38,390 nucleotides of DNA from a virus. The stretch is taken from positions 1 to 38,390 of IMG/VR virus record IMGVR_UViG_3300009164_000167. The stretch is one strand, 5' to 3'. Position 1 is the stretch's first letter. Each line of letters starts with the position of its first letter. The notes under the pieces were generated by a model. That model did not search any database and had not been told where the DNA came from. It was given only the letters and a program-made list of their open reading frames with translations. Of the stretch, positions 1 to 8,586 are shown piece after piece. Position numbers and translations under genes: made by a program.

Positions 1-17
1 GCGGTAAATATACTACT

Positions 18-1298
18 ATGCCAAGACTCAGCTTATACCGCCCAGAAAAGGGCAATGATTATAAATTTATTGACAAAACCATTTGGGAAATGTTCCAAGT
101 TGGCGGTACTGATGTGCTGGTTCACAAGTATATTGGACCCGGTGCTGCCACACAAGGTGATACACCAAGTACTCCAGACTACGGAACTTCCAACGAAACA
201 CAAATTCAAGACCTGTTGTTTTTAGAAAACCGTGATCGCAAGTACGATCCCGACATTTATCTATTGCGTGGTGTTTACAATCTAGCAGACATTGATTTTA
301 ACCTAAGTCAATTTGGCTTATTTTTACAAAACGACACAATCTTTATGACTTTCCATATTAACGATACTGTGGAAAAAATAGGTCGTAAGATTATGAGTGG
401 CGATGTTATTGAACTTCCGCACCTAAAAGACGAACACGCTTTAAACAATTTGCAATTTGCTCTCAAACGATTCTATGTTGTTGAAGAAGTTAATAGGGCA
501 GCAGAAGGATTTTCAGTAACTTGGTACCCACATTTATATCGTGCAAAATGTAAACCACTGGTTGACAGTCAAGAATTTAAACAGATACTTGACGGTGTTG
601 CAGAAGAAGGCAGTAATACCACACTGCGCGATATCATGTCAACCTATGAAAAAGAAATGCAGATCACTGCTGCGGTATTGGATCAAGCAGAAGCGGATGC
701 GCCGAAGAGTGGATTTGATACTACACAGTTTTATCATTTACAAAAAGGTCCAGATGGTAATCCTCAACTGATCAGTGCTGACCTAGAAACAACTTTCATT
801 ACAAACAACCAGCCGCAGGCCACAGATGAAAACGGTGCTCCACTATTTGACACTGAAGGTAATCCAATATATGCTGGGGTTACTGCTGATCAAACTTATA
901 GAAGTATTGAGCGTGGCGGGTATGGGGAAATAAACGGCAATACAGATACTTGGTTGGCTGACGCCATTCCGGCCAACGGTGCTAGATTTACCGCTGGTAT
1001 TGCTTTCCCAACAACACCTCAAGAAGGCCAATTCTGTTTGCGAACAGATTACTTGCCTACTCGCTTGTTTAGGTACAGTGGCACACGCTGGATCAAGATT
1101 GAGGACAATGTAAGAATGACCATGAACAATCTGGGTGAAAGCGATGTAGGAACTGGTGACAGATTTGTTGGTAAAGATGTTAGACAAACACAAAAAGCAG
1201 ATTTTGTCAATAATACAAAAGCTACTACTATTAATGGTAAGACAGTTAAAGAGCGCCAGAGTTTGTCAAAAGCTCTTAGACCAGAGGCAGACGAATAA
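18..1298 (+). CDS. 14: Neck protein, T4 gp14-like
   Basis: Probable gp14-type neck protein, which in T4 joins the DNA-filled head to the tail. Residues about 65-195 resemble the T4 gp14 core: an aspartate-rich start with YDPDIYLLRG, then SQFGLFLQNDTIFMTFHIN, a segment giving GDVIELPHL, and a W-containing strand leading to a region rich in Lys and Pro. The C-terminal part (about 330-385) carries LRTDYLPTRLFRYSG..W.KIED, a segment I associate with gp14 homologues of marine T4-like phages. At 426 aa it is much longer than T4 gp14 (256 aa); the extra length is a middle insert and the C-terminal tail. The stop overlaps the next start (TAATG), and the next gene is gp15-like, which matches the T4 order 13-14-15. 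The call rests on remembered family patterns and not on an alignment. Confidence 0.75.
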   Translation: MPRLSLYRPEKGNDYKFIDKTIWEMFQVGGTDVLVHKYIGPGAATQGDTPSTPDYGTSNETQIQDLLFLENRDRKYDPDIYLLRGVYNLADIDFNLSQFGLFLQNDTIFMTFHINDTVEKIGRKIMSGDVIELPHLKDEHALNNLQFALKRFYVVEEVNRAAEGFSVTWYPHLYRAKCKPLVDSQEFKQILDGVAEEGSNTTLRDIMSTYEKEMQITAAVLDQAEADAPKSGFDTTQFYHLQKGPDGNPQLISADLETTFITNNQPQATDENGAPLFDTEGNPIYAGVTADQTYRSIERGGYGEINGNTDTWLADAIPANGARFTAGIAFPTTPQEGQFCLRTDYLPTRLFRYSGTRWIKIEDNVRMTMNNLGESDVGTGDRFVGKDVRQTQKADFVNNTKATTINGKTVKERQSLSKALRPEADE

Positions 1299-3178
1299 TG
1301 GATTTCTTTTATGATGGACAGATACGCCGGTATGTAACACAGTTCATGCGGGTGTTTATTGGATTTAAATATCAGGCTGGGGACAAAGAAGAACGCCTGG
1401 TGCCTGTTATGTATGGTGACCTAACTAGGCAAGTTGCTAGTATCATTAAAGATAATAGCGAAAACAAAATGCCTACAGTTCCTAGAATTTCCTGTTATAT
1501 TACGGGGTTAGAATTAGACACTAGTAGATTAGCAGACAGCACATTTGTCAGCAAGGTGAATATACGAGAGCGCACCTATGAAGATGTTGCAGGGCAACGA
1601 GTATATGGTACTGAACAAGGTGCAGGCTATACTGTTGAAAGATTGATGCCTACTCCTTTTAAACTCAAGGTCAAGGCAGATGTATGGACATCTAACACTG
1701 ATCAAAAATTGCAATTGCTTGAGCAAATATTAATCCTATTCAATCCTAGTCTTGAAGTGCAGACTACAGACAACTATGTTGATTGGACCAGTCTTAGTGT
1801 TATCTATCTTACTAGTACAAATTTTAGTTCTAGGTCAATACCACAAGGTACAGACACCGATATAGACATTGCCAGTTTAGAATTTGAAATGCCTATATAC
1901 ATTAGTCCTCCGACTAAAGTCAAGAAACTGGGTGTTGTTCGTGCAGTTATCAACAATATGTTTACTAATACAGGCGATGCAGTTAACATCAACAACTTGA
2001 TTTACAACGACGGAGATCTGCAAACTGCTGTTGAATACAAACGCTATGGCATTGTTATGCTAAAGGCAGATAACGGAGTAGCTGGAGATTATAATATCAG
2101 TATTGTGGATGTTGGACAGGCTGTGCTTGATGCTGGACTAGATTTACCTCCTGAAAAAATTGGCAAAAAATTAGATTGGCAATTGGTGCTAGATCAATAT
2201 GGTGGTTATAAAGAAGGTGTTAGCAGAATTACATTTAAACAGCCTAACGGTGGCGAACTTGTTGGCTCCATTACTGTCAACCCTGTAGATCCTACACTAT
2301 TGGTTGTGTCTATGGACATGGACACCGTTCCGGGCAATACATTGATTGCCACAGGAAGATATCCTGACAACACAGTTTATACCAGTGTGCGTTCAGCCAG
2401 CAAGGGCACAATAGATGCTATCATTAATCCCTATAACTTCAATCCGTTGTCGACCTACGGAACAAAGGCAAACTATCCTGTTGGATTAAGATATCTAATG
2501 TTAGATGATCTAAACATGTTTCTTGCACCAACTCGAGCAGCCAGCATTGCTACCAATATTATTGACACTGACATAGATTACTACAGAATTGTTAGACCCG
2601 ATCAAAAGCAAAAGGCCAGCGCCTCTAACTTGCCAAGGTCGTATAGCAACATTTTTCAAACCAAAGTGTATGTCAACGGTGTTGAAGTGGGATTTACAGA
2701 AGTTGAAGACGGCGGTGTATTTGAAACTTTTGCATCAACAAGTTACAGAACAGTGTCAGGCAAATACAAAATACGACTGAATGAGTTTCCTCCACTAGAA
2801 GACGGCAATGGCGTTGCCAGTGTTATAAAGTACACCATTGAAAAATATACCTATCCAGATTGGTTCTCAGAAGGCGACGATCCCGATACCCTACTCGTTG
2901 AAACTGATGTTTACTTACCAGGTAAACCAGAGCGTAGTTCGGGACCAACTGCTTGGAAAAATCTAGACGATTCAGATGTATTCATTAAAGCCAACAGCAT
3001 TATTGAGTGGAATGGAAGTCGTTGGGTTAGTGTTTTTGATCCTGAAGAAGTTACTACCAACATCTACATTACCAACCTACGAACAGGTATACAATACAAG
3101 TGGGACGGTGTCCAATGGTTGAAATCGTTTGAGGGTGAATACTTGCCAGGATCTTGGAGATTGACTCTAAATCCTTAA
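1298..3178 (+). CDS. 15: Tail sheath terminator/stabiliser, T4 gp15-like, with long C-terminal extension
   Basis: The N-terminal 220 residues match T4 gp15, the hexameric ring that caps the tail tube and sheath and connects to the neck. Matching points are FFYDGQIRRYVTQFMRVF (3-20; T4 has a similar FY...RRY), MPTVPRIS (58-65), TPFKLKV (119-125) and LEQILILFNP (141-150; T4 has VEQILPYFQP), followed by a strand ending in MPIYISPP. T4 gp15 is 272 aa. This protein has 626 aa, so about 390 residues are added. The added part looks beta-rich and ends in two W-centred strands (IEWNGSRWVSVFD and YKWDGVQWLKSF) like those in fibre plug motifs. It starts one base inside the gp14 stop. The extension could be a surface decoration at the neck; that is inference. 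Confidence 0.8.
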   Translation: MDFFYDGQIRRYVTQFMRVFIGFKYQAGDKEERLVPVMYGDLTRQVASIIKDNSENKMPTVPRISCYITGLELDTSRLADSTFVSKVNIRERTYEDVAGQRVYGTEQGAGYTVERLMPTPFKLKVKADVWTSNTDQKLQLLEQILILFNPSLEVQTTDNYVDWTSLSVIYLTSTNFSSRSIPQGTDTDIDIASLEFEMPIYISPPTKVKKLGVVRAVINNMFTNTGDAVNINNLIYNDGDLQTAVEYKRYGIVMLKADNGVAGDYNISIVDVGQAVLDAGLDLPPEKIGKKLDWQLVLDQYGGYKEGVSRITFKQPNGGELVGSITVNPVDPTLLVVSMDMDTVPGNTLIATGRYPDNTVYTSVRSASKGTIDAIINPYNFNPLSTYGTKANYPVGLRYLMLDDLNMFLAPTRAASIATNIIDTDIDYYRIVRPDQKQKASASNLPRSYSNIFQTKVYVNGVEVGFTEVEDGGVFETFASTSYRTVSGKYKIRLNEFPPLEDGNGVASVIKYTIEKYTYPDWFSEGDDPDTLLVETDVYLPGKPERSSGPTAWKNLDDSDVFIKANSIIEWNGSRWVSVFDPEEVTTNIYITNLRTGIQYKWDGVQWLKSFEGEYLPGSWRLTLNP

Positions 3179-3188
3179 TAAGTACTGG

Positions 3189-3584
3189 ATGCAACAACGA
3201 GCCGGCTTATTATTTCTAGCAAAAACTACGGGTAGAATCCTACTCATTCTTCAAGATGAGAAATGGACTGTGCCCACATTTGCTAGATCTGCATCACTGT
3301 TAGAAGATGCCGATGTGCTACTTAAAGATTATCACTCGGGAAGAATACTGCCCATTGAGTTGTATCTCAGCGAAGACCGTGGGTTTGAATACGGTACCTA
3401 TGTGTGTTTGGTCTCTAACGAATTTTTAACGCAGGCTGTGCCCACACTAGCGTGGTGCGGTCTAGATTATCTTCCTAAACAATTGCATGGTGGTCTTAAG
3501 GTCACATTAAATAATCAGCTGATACGCACAAAAATTGATACTATAATGGAGTTAGAAAATGCTGCCAACTTTGGAAAACAGTGA
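3189..3584 (+). CDS. Nudix-fold-like protein without a recognisable Nudix box
   Basis: A 131-residue protein whose overall layout resembles a Nudix domain: an opening strand RAGLLFLAKTTGRILLILQD, then W-TVP where a Nudix protein usually has W.lPGG, a middle strand TYVCLVSNEF, and a C-terminal W-CGLDYLPKQLHGGLK resembling the usual W....lp.lplh.g. The catalytic box (G-x5-E-x7-RE-x2-EE-x-G) is not visible; where it should be there is only LLEDADVLLKDYHSG. It would therefore be inactive as a hydrolase or have taken a structural role. It follows gp15 after 10 bases with only a weak ribosome-binding site. The assignment is a weak pattern match, and an unrelated small protein is possible. Confidence 0.55.
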   Translation: MQQRAGLLFLAKTTGRILLILQDEKWTVPTFARSASLLEDADVLLKDYHSGRILPIELYLSEDRGFEYGTYVCLVSNEFLTQAVPTLAWCGLDYLPKQLHGGLKVTLNNQLIRTKIDTIMELENAANFGKQ

Positions 3585-3837
3585 AAGATTTAAAACTGAA
3601 TTTAACGATTGGAGATCACGGATTAACAATGTTACCAATGATCGAGTTAAAACTGAACTTAACGAAAAACTAAATCAGTTATTGCGAGAAGTTAGAGCTG
3701 TTGATCAACAGCATAGAGATGTGCTAATGGCTAAACAGTTGCCTAATATGATTTCCGATAGTCGCAATACACTATCTGAGATTCGTCAAAGTATAGCTAG
3801 GCAATTAGAAGATTACGAAAAAGTTAAATCCAACTAA
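3559..3837 (+). CDS. Small coiled-coil protein of unknown function
   Basis: A 92-residue, charged, almost wholly helical protein with heptad-like spacing of Leu, Val and Ile; no enzyme motif is visible. The ATG at 3559 has a good GGAG site seven bases upstream and overlaps the last 26 bases of the preceding gene. It ends at the strand switch, overlapping the end of the convergent gene at 3824-4072 by 14 bases. Its pattern (F..F..WR.R.....T.D, then a later H and a terminal EI..I....E.YEK) resembles the small protein encoded at 37584-37853 at the other edge of the - strand block. The two may be distant paralogues. Function unknown. Confidence 0.75.
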   Translation: MLPTLENSERFKTEFNDWRSRINNVTNDRVKTELNEKLNQLLREVRAVDQQHRDVLMAKQLPNMISDSRNTLSEIRQSIARQLEDYEKVKSN

Positions 3838-4072
3838 CTTTATCTTCGTAGCAGCAGTTAGGTTCGCCATTTAAAAATCTAACTGCACCGTCAAATATTT
3901 CTTGAATAAAATTCTCTCTTTCAAAAAATTCAACCATCTGTATGACCAATATTCTTTGATTGGTTTGTGTATTAAAGATCACAACATCATATAACGGCTT
4001 GGTGATTTCTGGAGTAACTTGGCGGACTCCATTCTCGGTCTTCGACCATTGATAAATTCCAGTAGTATTCAT
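3824..4072 (-). CDS. Small hypothetical protein
   Basis: An 82-residue protein that I do not recognise. It has a beta-like N-terminal half (YDVVIFNTQTNQRILVIQMV) followed by a helix (FFERENFIQEIFDGAVRFL) and ends with a CC pair near the C-terminus. It lies one base downstream of the fibre gene at 4074-4934 and is probably translated from the same message, although no clear Shine-Dalgarno sequence precedes its ATG. Its end overlaps that of the + strand gene by 14 bases, and no terminator hairpin is visible between the converging units. Confidence 0.65.
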   Translation of the reverse strand: MNTTGIYQWSKTENGVRQVTPEITKPLYDVVIFNTQTNQRILVIQMVEFFERENFIQEIFDGAVRFLNGEPNCCYEDKVSWI

Positions 4073-4073
4073 T

Positions 4074-4934
4074 TTATAAGCTCACGATGTTTTTAACTGT
4101 AATAGCGCCGACCATGATTGGATGCAGTGTACATTGATACCTGTATCCTCCAGAAATAGATGCAGGAACTTTCCAGTATAGTGTTCCATTTACCTGTCCT
4201 TGTGCATTTGATCCGGTACTAACCGCTCCATTAAGTGCTACATGGAATAATCCAGTATTGTAATTTGTACCTGTTCCGTCTTGAATCACAAACGGGTGGC
4301 CTGCACATTGTAATTTAAATGCTATAGTAGTTCCGCCTATGGCATAGATAGTCGGATTGCTTCCTGAATATTGATCAAACAAATAAGAAACCGCTCCACT
4401 ATTGCTAACAGTGAGCATGGTAATAGCAGGCATGTAAACTTGATCTATACTAAAACTTCCAAGAGCTACTTCAGTAAGTCCTGCAAAAGTACTGGCTGCT
4501 GAACTAGTAAATGTAATTGTATCAGTACCTGCATTGGTAGTAATAGTAATACCACTACCTACCAAGGTAAGTGTATCAGTATCACTGTCTGCCGCTACCG
4601 TAGTTTGTCCAGCAACCGCTATATTTGCAAATGAATTGCTAGTGCCGCCGCCACCGCCACCTGCTGTAGAATTAATAGTGATACTGTCGGATGAGGGATC
4701 GGTAGTTAGCGTGACATTGCTACCGGCAATTAATGTAAGGGTATCGGTTGAAGTATCTGCAACCACATTACTCTGTCCAGCAACCGCTACTGTTGAAAAA
4801 GTATTAGGGGTAGAAATTACCACTTGGCTGCTAGCAGTTAACAAGTCCCAAACTGTTCCGTCAAAGATCCAGGTAGCATCTCCTGACGAGTATGTTGCAT
4901 TTGCAGCGGGCGATGATGGAAAATTAATTGCCAT
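4074..4934 (-). CDS. Tail fibre protein with C-terminal cupredoxin-like domain
   Basis: A 286-residue probable fibre or virion surface protein. It begins with a short plug motif (MAINFPSSPAANATY...W.FDGTVWDLL), common at the start of T4-like marine phage fibres. Two tandem repeats of about 45 residues follow (about 46-90 and 102-145; each V/I AVAGQ...AD..TDTLTL....ITITT), separated by a Gly6 linker. The C-terminal third (about 185-286) resembles a cupredoxin barrel, with GHPF (His213), then YRYQCTLHPIM giving Cys268, His271 and Met274 in C-x2-H-x2-M order. Those are potential type 1 copper ligands, but copper binding is not shown. A CATAAATA late promoter motif lies 16 bases before the ATG. 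Confidence 0.75.
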   Translation of the reverse strand: MAINFPSSPAANATYSSGDATWIFDGTVWDLLTASSQVVISTPNTFSTVAVAGQSNVVADTSTDTLTLIAGSNVTLTTDPSSDSITINSTAGGGGGGTSNSFANIAVAGQTTVAADSDTDTLTLVGSGITITTNAGTDTITFTSSAASTFAGLTEVALGSFSIDQVYMPAITMLTVSNSGAVSYLFDQYSGSNPTIYAIGGTTIAFKLQCAGHPFVIQDGTGTNYNTGLFHVALNGAVSTGSNAQGQVNGTLYWKVPASISGGYRYQCTLHPIMVGAITVKNIVSL

Positions 4935-4949
4935 AGTTGTTCCTAAAAT

Positions 4950-4957
4950 TATTTATG
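4950..4957 (-). promoter_or_regulatory. T4-type late promoter motif CATAAATA
   Basis: The - strand reads CATAAATA, one base off the T4 late consensus TATAAATA that is recognised by the gp55 late sigma factor. It lies 16 bases before the ATG of the cupredoxin-containing fibre gene (4074-4934) and just after the stop of the upstream gene. The short leader of a few bases plus the ribosome-binding site is tight but workable. Confidence 0.55.
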
Positions 4958-6025
4958 TTATGCAAATCTATAAATCGCCACAGTATTTCCATCTGTTTCT
5001 AATGTATACGGATCTGGTGGGGTAATCATTGTAGAAGTTCCGTATCTATTGATATTGCTAATTCGAACAGTGTGATAGTCAACATAGGTTAATCCGTCGT
5101 AGAATGTATTAGAATAGGTTGCAGGTGGTGCAATAAAGTTAAGTCGATTCCAGGAGGTTCTTGAGGTAACGTTGATTGCTTGATCAAGACCTGTTGCATT
5201 TCTATAACCCCACTTTCTTGTACCGTTTTCGGTGTATAGTTGCAAATGATAATAACGAGGAACCCAGCTTGCATCAATGGTTATTACATGCCAAGTCCAA
5301 ATATCTGTAGCTGCGGTTACATCGAATCCGCCGTCGGGTCGTACATTAATACCACCCTGGTGCGTATACGGAAATACCTGTGGCTTATACATCAGGCCAA
5401 CAAACTGATCTGTTGCTGAATTAGATACGCTTAGATATGTTGCTAGATCAGATGATCCTGTATTAATACCGTTTAATCTTCCATAGAATTCAATCGTGCA
5501 AGGAATTGATAAAGTACTAGGTAATGTTAATGTTAGTCTACCGGTACTCTGATTAGCTGAAAGATATTTGCGCCATCCTGTTGTTGTTATGGTTGCATTA
5601 TTGATGCCGCCTAGACTACCCGATGTAATATTAGTTCCTGTAGAATAAGTTGGTACGCCTAATTGTGTCCCAGCTTCGGTAATAGGAACGGTTATTGTTC
5701 CGTCTTGAATTGTCATAGTCACTGACTTGGATGTTGCATTTTGATGATCGTTCAGTGTTTTTAATTCTATTTTATCAACAACGCTGCCTAGGACATAACT
5801 CAATGTAGAAGTTCCCGGAACTGGTAGATACTCTAGAGATTCACCAGCTGCTGCATTACCAGAAAGGGTATATGGTGATACACTGACGTAGCCTGGAGGA
5901 TTAGAGGCTGTTAATGTAAAGGTGTTTCCTTCCGCAACCGGATTTGCACTAGAAGTTATTAGCCACGGTCTACTGGTTGCTAGCCCGCTAAGTTGTCTAC
6001 TCTGAACACTAGTTAATCGTGGCAT
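4958..6025 (-). CDS. Fibre/adhesin with LamG-like C-terminal domain
   Basis: A 355-residue secondary fibre or adhesin. The first 125 residues look like an Ig-like beta domain (a run of T/S/V strands around NPVAEGNTFTLTASNPPGY). From about 150 the pattern fits a concanavalin A/LamG-like sandwich: TIEFYGRL, then W.WHVITID, YHLQLYTENG, and a closing strand YHTVRISNINRYG, the usual end of such domains in phage fibres. These folds often bind glycans; host receptor binding is an inference. The start lies one base after the stop of the upstream fibre gene (6027-7502), so the pair is probably co-translated. Confidence 0.7.
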   Translation of the reverse strand: MPRLTSVQSRQLSGLATSRPWLITSSANPVAEGNTFTLTASNPPGYVSVSPYTLSGNAAAGESLEYLPVPGTSTLSYVLGSVVDKIELKTLNDHQNATSKSVTMTIQDGTITVPITEAGTQLGVPTYSTGTNITSGSLGGINNATITTTGWRKYLSANQSTGRLTLTLPSTLSIPCTIEFYGRLNGINTGSSDLATYLSVSNSATDQFVGLMYKPQVFPYTHQGGINVRPDGGFDVTAATDIWTWHVITIDASWVPRYYHLQLYTENGTRKWGYRNATGLDQAINVTSRTSWNRLNFIAPPATYSNTFYDGLTYVDYHTVRISNINRYGTSTMITPPDPYTLETDGNTVAIYRFA

Positions 6026-6026
6026 A

Positions 6027-7502
6027 TTATGTTCCGAATGAGCTTAAACTGCCAAAAACTGTCCAACTCGATGCTATTCTAGTAAATGTAAAACTAACAA
6101 TGTCTTTTTTGCTGGCGTTTCCGGATGGTGTTAATCCAGCTAGCCAATTAATAGTTACAGGTGTACCGTCTATCTGTAATACATTTGGAACATACGGGGT
6201 AGCTCCTTGTATTAATACAAGAACAATTGAGATAGCTCGACTAGCAGTGGTAGGCACATTGGTAAAATTAGCTGTGAAATTATCAGCTAAACTAGTATGA
6301 TACCAAATGGCTCCTGTAGAATAATCGTGATCAACAGTTCCTGTTGCCCCTGTTTTAGTATTCAATACTTCGACAGATTGTTGGAATGTAGAAGTTCCGG
6401 TAAATGTTGGACTAGTGAACATTGTAGCTTTTGATTCGTTAGTTACATTGCCTAATCCAACAGTTGAAGCATTTATTGAAAGTGCTTCAACAACCACTTG
6501 TTCAAGTGCTGTGCTAACATATGACTCTGTGGCTAATTTTTCGTTTCCGTATACAATATTGCCTGCAATAATTAAATCATTTTCAATGCGTATATCTGAA
6601 TTGAAAGTCACCGCAGGTGTAAATGATATCGAACTAGAGTCAACTGAATCTATAACTGTGCCAGTAAATGATATACTGCCTAAGCTAGGCATAGGCACAC
6701 TTGGCTGCATCCACTGTGTAGATGTACCGTCATCTATGTAAACATATAATCTACCATTGTCAGTATTAAGCCATAAATTTCCACTTATTGGATCTTCTGG
6801 TAGTGTATTGCCAACTGAAACTGTTGCACCACCTGCACCACTGCCTGGATCTGCTACGGCAATTTCTTCTCCCATAGCAAGGTGATTATAACACCAATAA
6901 TATAGTGTTGTTGGGGTAGCGTTAGTTACTGTAATCTGTACCGTACGAGTGTCGGCATTATCAAATGCCACACTGTTATAAGTTGCGTATGTTACAATTT
7001 CGCCATCTAATTTATATACTACATTTGAAGTATAGGCGGTACCGCCACCTCGAACACCGCTTAGATTATCTGATGAAAAATTCAATGGGTGTCTATTTTG
7101 TGTAGTGCCGTTGGCATTAGGCCAGTAGACATTGGTGTCATCGCTTTGATCAAATATATAGGTATAGCCGGTTACAAAATTTGGCTTGGGTCTGTACTCG
7201 CCATTTAATGCATATTTGTTTCCTGTATCAGGACTCTGTGGACCTACAATAGTTGTAGTATAGTAGACTGTGGCGGATCTGCTGATAATCAAAGCATCCC
7301 GCATAGATGCTGCTGACACCCCAATGAGGTCGTTTCGGGCTAACTTAATACCAGCAGTATCAGCACCGTTATAAATTCTAAGGGTATCGTTATCTTGATC
7401 ATAGAAAACTTCCCCTCGCGAACCTAGCTTTCTATTAAGGAAGTCTTCATCATTCGGTGTAAATCTTACTAAATTTACAACTGGATTTCTATTGGATGGC
7501 AT
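6027..7502 (-). CDS. Tail fibre protein with internal cupredoxin-like domain
   Basis: A 491-residue fibre protein. The N-terminus (VNLVRFTPNDEDFLNRKL, then RGEVFYDQDNDTLRIYNG at 29-46) is a plug motif frequent in T4-like marine phage fibres. Residues about 110-216 look like a cupredoxin: YTYIFDQSDDTNVYW, RHPL (His138), and LYYWCYNHLAMG giving Cys204, His207 and Met210. A second plug-like motif follows (G..LPEDPISGNLWLNTDNGRLYVY). The rest is Thr/Ser/Val-rich, as in trimeric fibre shafts, and ends in a compact beta domain (about 385-491). A CATAAATA late promoter motif is 25 bases upstream of the ATG, separating it from the accessory cassette. Confidence 0.75.
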   Translation of the reverse strand: MPSNRNPVVNLVRFTPNDEDFLNRKLGSRGEVFYDQDNDTLRIYNGADTAGIKLARNDLIGVSAASMRDALIISRSATVYYTTTIVGPQSPDTGNKYALNGEYRPKPNFVTGYTYIFDQSDDTNVYWPNANGTTQNRHPLNFSSDNLSGVRGGGTAYTSNVVYKLDGEIVTYATYNSVAFDNADTRTVQITVTNATPTTLYYWCYNHLAMGEEIAVADPGSGAGGATVSVGNTLPEDPISGNLWLNTDNGRLYVYIDDGTSTQWMQPSVPMPSLGSISFTGTVIDSVDSSSISFTPAVTFNSDIRIENDLIIAGNIVYGNEKLATESYVSTALEQVVVEALSINASTVGLGNVTNESKATMFTSPTFTGTSTFQQSVEVLNTKTGATGTVDHDYSTGAIWYHTSLADNFTANFTNVPTTASRAISIVLVLIQGATPYVPNVLQIDGTPVTINWLAGLTPSGNASKKDIVSFTFTRIASSWTVFGSLSSFGT

Positions 7503-7525
7503 AATGTAATTTGCTCAGTATTACA

Positions 7526-7855
7526 CTATTTATGTTTCTGTTGTTCATTGTATTCTTTGATTGTTTGTTGTACTAGTTCAAAAGATCGGCCACTAAATCC
7601 GCCAACTCGCCAGTAATACGGAGCATAGTTTGTGGTTTTTTGACGATCGTCGTATACGATTGCCACAGTGCCGTCTTCATACCGCAGCCGCCACTGACAA
7701 GTGACTCTAGCTAACATTCCGTCCGTAGGTGGGTTGTCTTCTTCGCCGGGCCCGAAATAGGGGCGCCCAAATATCTTTTCAAGAGCTCGATATGTTGTGT
7801 ATATTTGCCCTTGCTCGGTAAATCTTGTAGTAAACGAAATCTTTGTAAATTTCAT
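7526..7855 (-). CDS. Conserved small phage protein of unknown function
   Basis: A 109-residue protein with a pattern I have seen in marine phage genomes: a short helix with FGRPYFGPGEED, a strand pair around W.LRYEDGTVAIVYDDR, and a WRVGGFSGRS motif before a C-terminal helix. No function is known to me for this family. Its start overlaps the previous stop by four bases (ATGA), so it is translationally coupled as the last gene of the cassette that begins at 12182. A late promoter motif for the following fibre gene overlaps its stop codon. Confidence 0.7.
   Translation of the reverse strand: MKFTKISFTTRFTEQGQIYTTYRALEKIFGRPYFGPGEEDNPPTDGMLARVTCQWRLRYEDGTVAIVYDDRQKTTNYAPYYWRVGGFSGRSFELVQQTIKEYNEQQKHK
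7527..7534 (-). promoter_or_regulatory. T4-type late promoter motif CATAAATA
   Basis: The - strand reads CATAAATA, overlapping the stop of the last cassette gene and 25 bases upstream of the ATG of the fibre gene at 6027-7502. It gives the downstream fibre genes a late start independent of the halogenase cassette. Confidence 0.6.
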
Positions 7856-8586
7856 TTTTTAAAATGCTTGTGATAGAAATCTTTTAGCAGATTTCTGTTC
7901 TGTCTAAAAAATACACTCATAAACAAGTTTCGTTTTTCTATCCACATTTTATCGTTATCGGACATTTCTCTTACAACTAAATCGTAGTTTTTTTCGGATA
8001 GTGGAATTAAATGTCCGATTGGCGTGCCTGCTTTGATAAGTGTTTCTCCTTGTAGTACATTCCAATGAATTTGTAAATTTATTTCTGTACTAACTGCAGG
8101 GTCTAAAATGCCTGCGGCATTTTCAAATGTAAATTCGTCGGGATATGCAATAGGCAACATTAAGAACTTTACACCCTTTGGTGCTATTATATTCCAAGGA
8201 GTATCTAATTTTATAACCTGTTGGTGACTCCAAGGACGCTTAGGGATAAATTTATCAAGACCGGGTTTATGCGTTCCCACAACTTCTTTTCCTCGATAGG
8301 AATTTAATGCTCCCGAAGGTATACTCCACGAAAATGGGCGGGTGGGTCCGTCTGTTCGAATTATTAGATCATGCCATAAAGGAATAATGTACCCGTGATT
8401 GAACATGTCAAATATTCCAGGACATTGAAATATATGTGTCTGTCGAGACTTAGTAAATTTATCTTTGTTGGCGACCCAGTCGTTCTTGGCCGCGGCCATC
8501 CAGTTAGCTCTATATTGGCTGGCTGGTATGATTGGAAATAGATCCGAAAGACCCGGTGCTGCTGTAAAAAATTCAATAGTGTCCAT
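7852..8586 (-). CDS. Unassigned protein of halogenase cassette, possibly DUF6065-like
   Basis: A 244-residue protein with a distinctive pattern: an N-terminal P.IPASQYRANWM, then CPGIFDMFNHGYIIPLW, SWSIPSG, a central DTPWNIIAPKGVKFLMLP, a GILDP turn, and a late TPIGHLIPL. The layout suggests a beta-rich, possibly jelly-roll domain. I tentatively relate it to the DUF6065-type proteins of phages and bacteria, from memory only. No catalytic residues can be named with confidence. It overlaps its upstream neighbour by 14 bases and its downstream neighbour by 4, and lies two genes after the halogenase, which suggests a shared pathway. Confidence 0.65.
   Translation of the reverse strand: MDTIEFFTAAPGLSDLFPIIPASQYRANWMAAAKNDWVANKDKFTKSRQTHIFQCPGIFDMFNHGYIIPLWHDLIIRTDGPTRPFSWSIPSGALNSYRGKEVVGTHKPGLDKFIPKRPWSHQQVIKLDTPWNIIAPKGVKFLMLPIAYPDEFTFENAAGILDPAVSTEINLQIHWNVLQGETLIKAGTPIGHLIPLSEKNYDLVVREMSDNDKMWIEKRNLFMSVFFRQNRNLLKDFYHKHFKK

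Noticed and set aside
4534-5025. 163-aa reading frame on the + strand
   Set aside because: It lies antisense to a well-supported fibre gene and has low-complexity V/A/P content.
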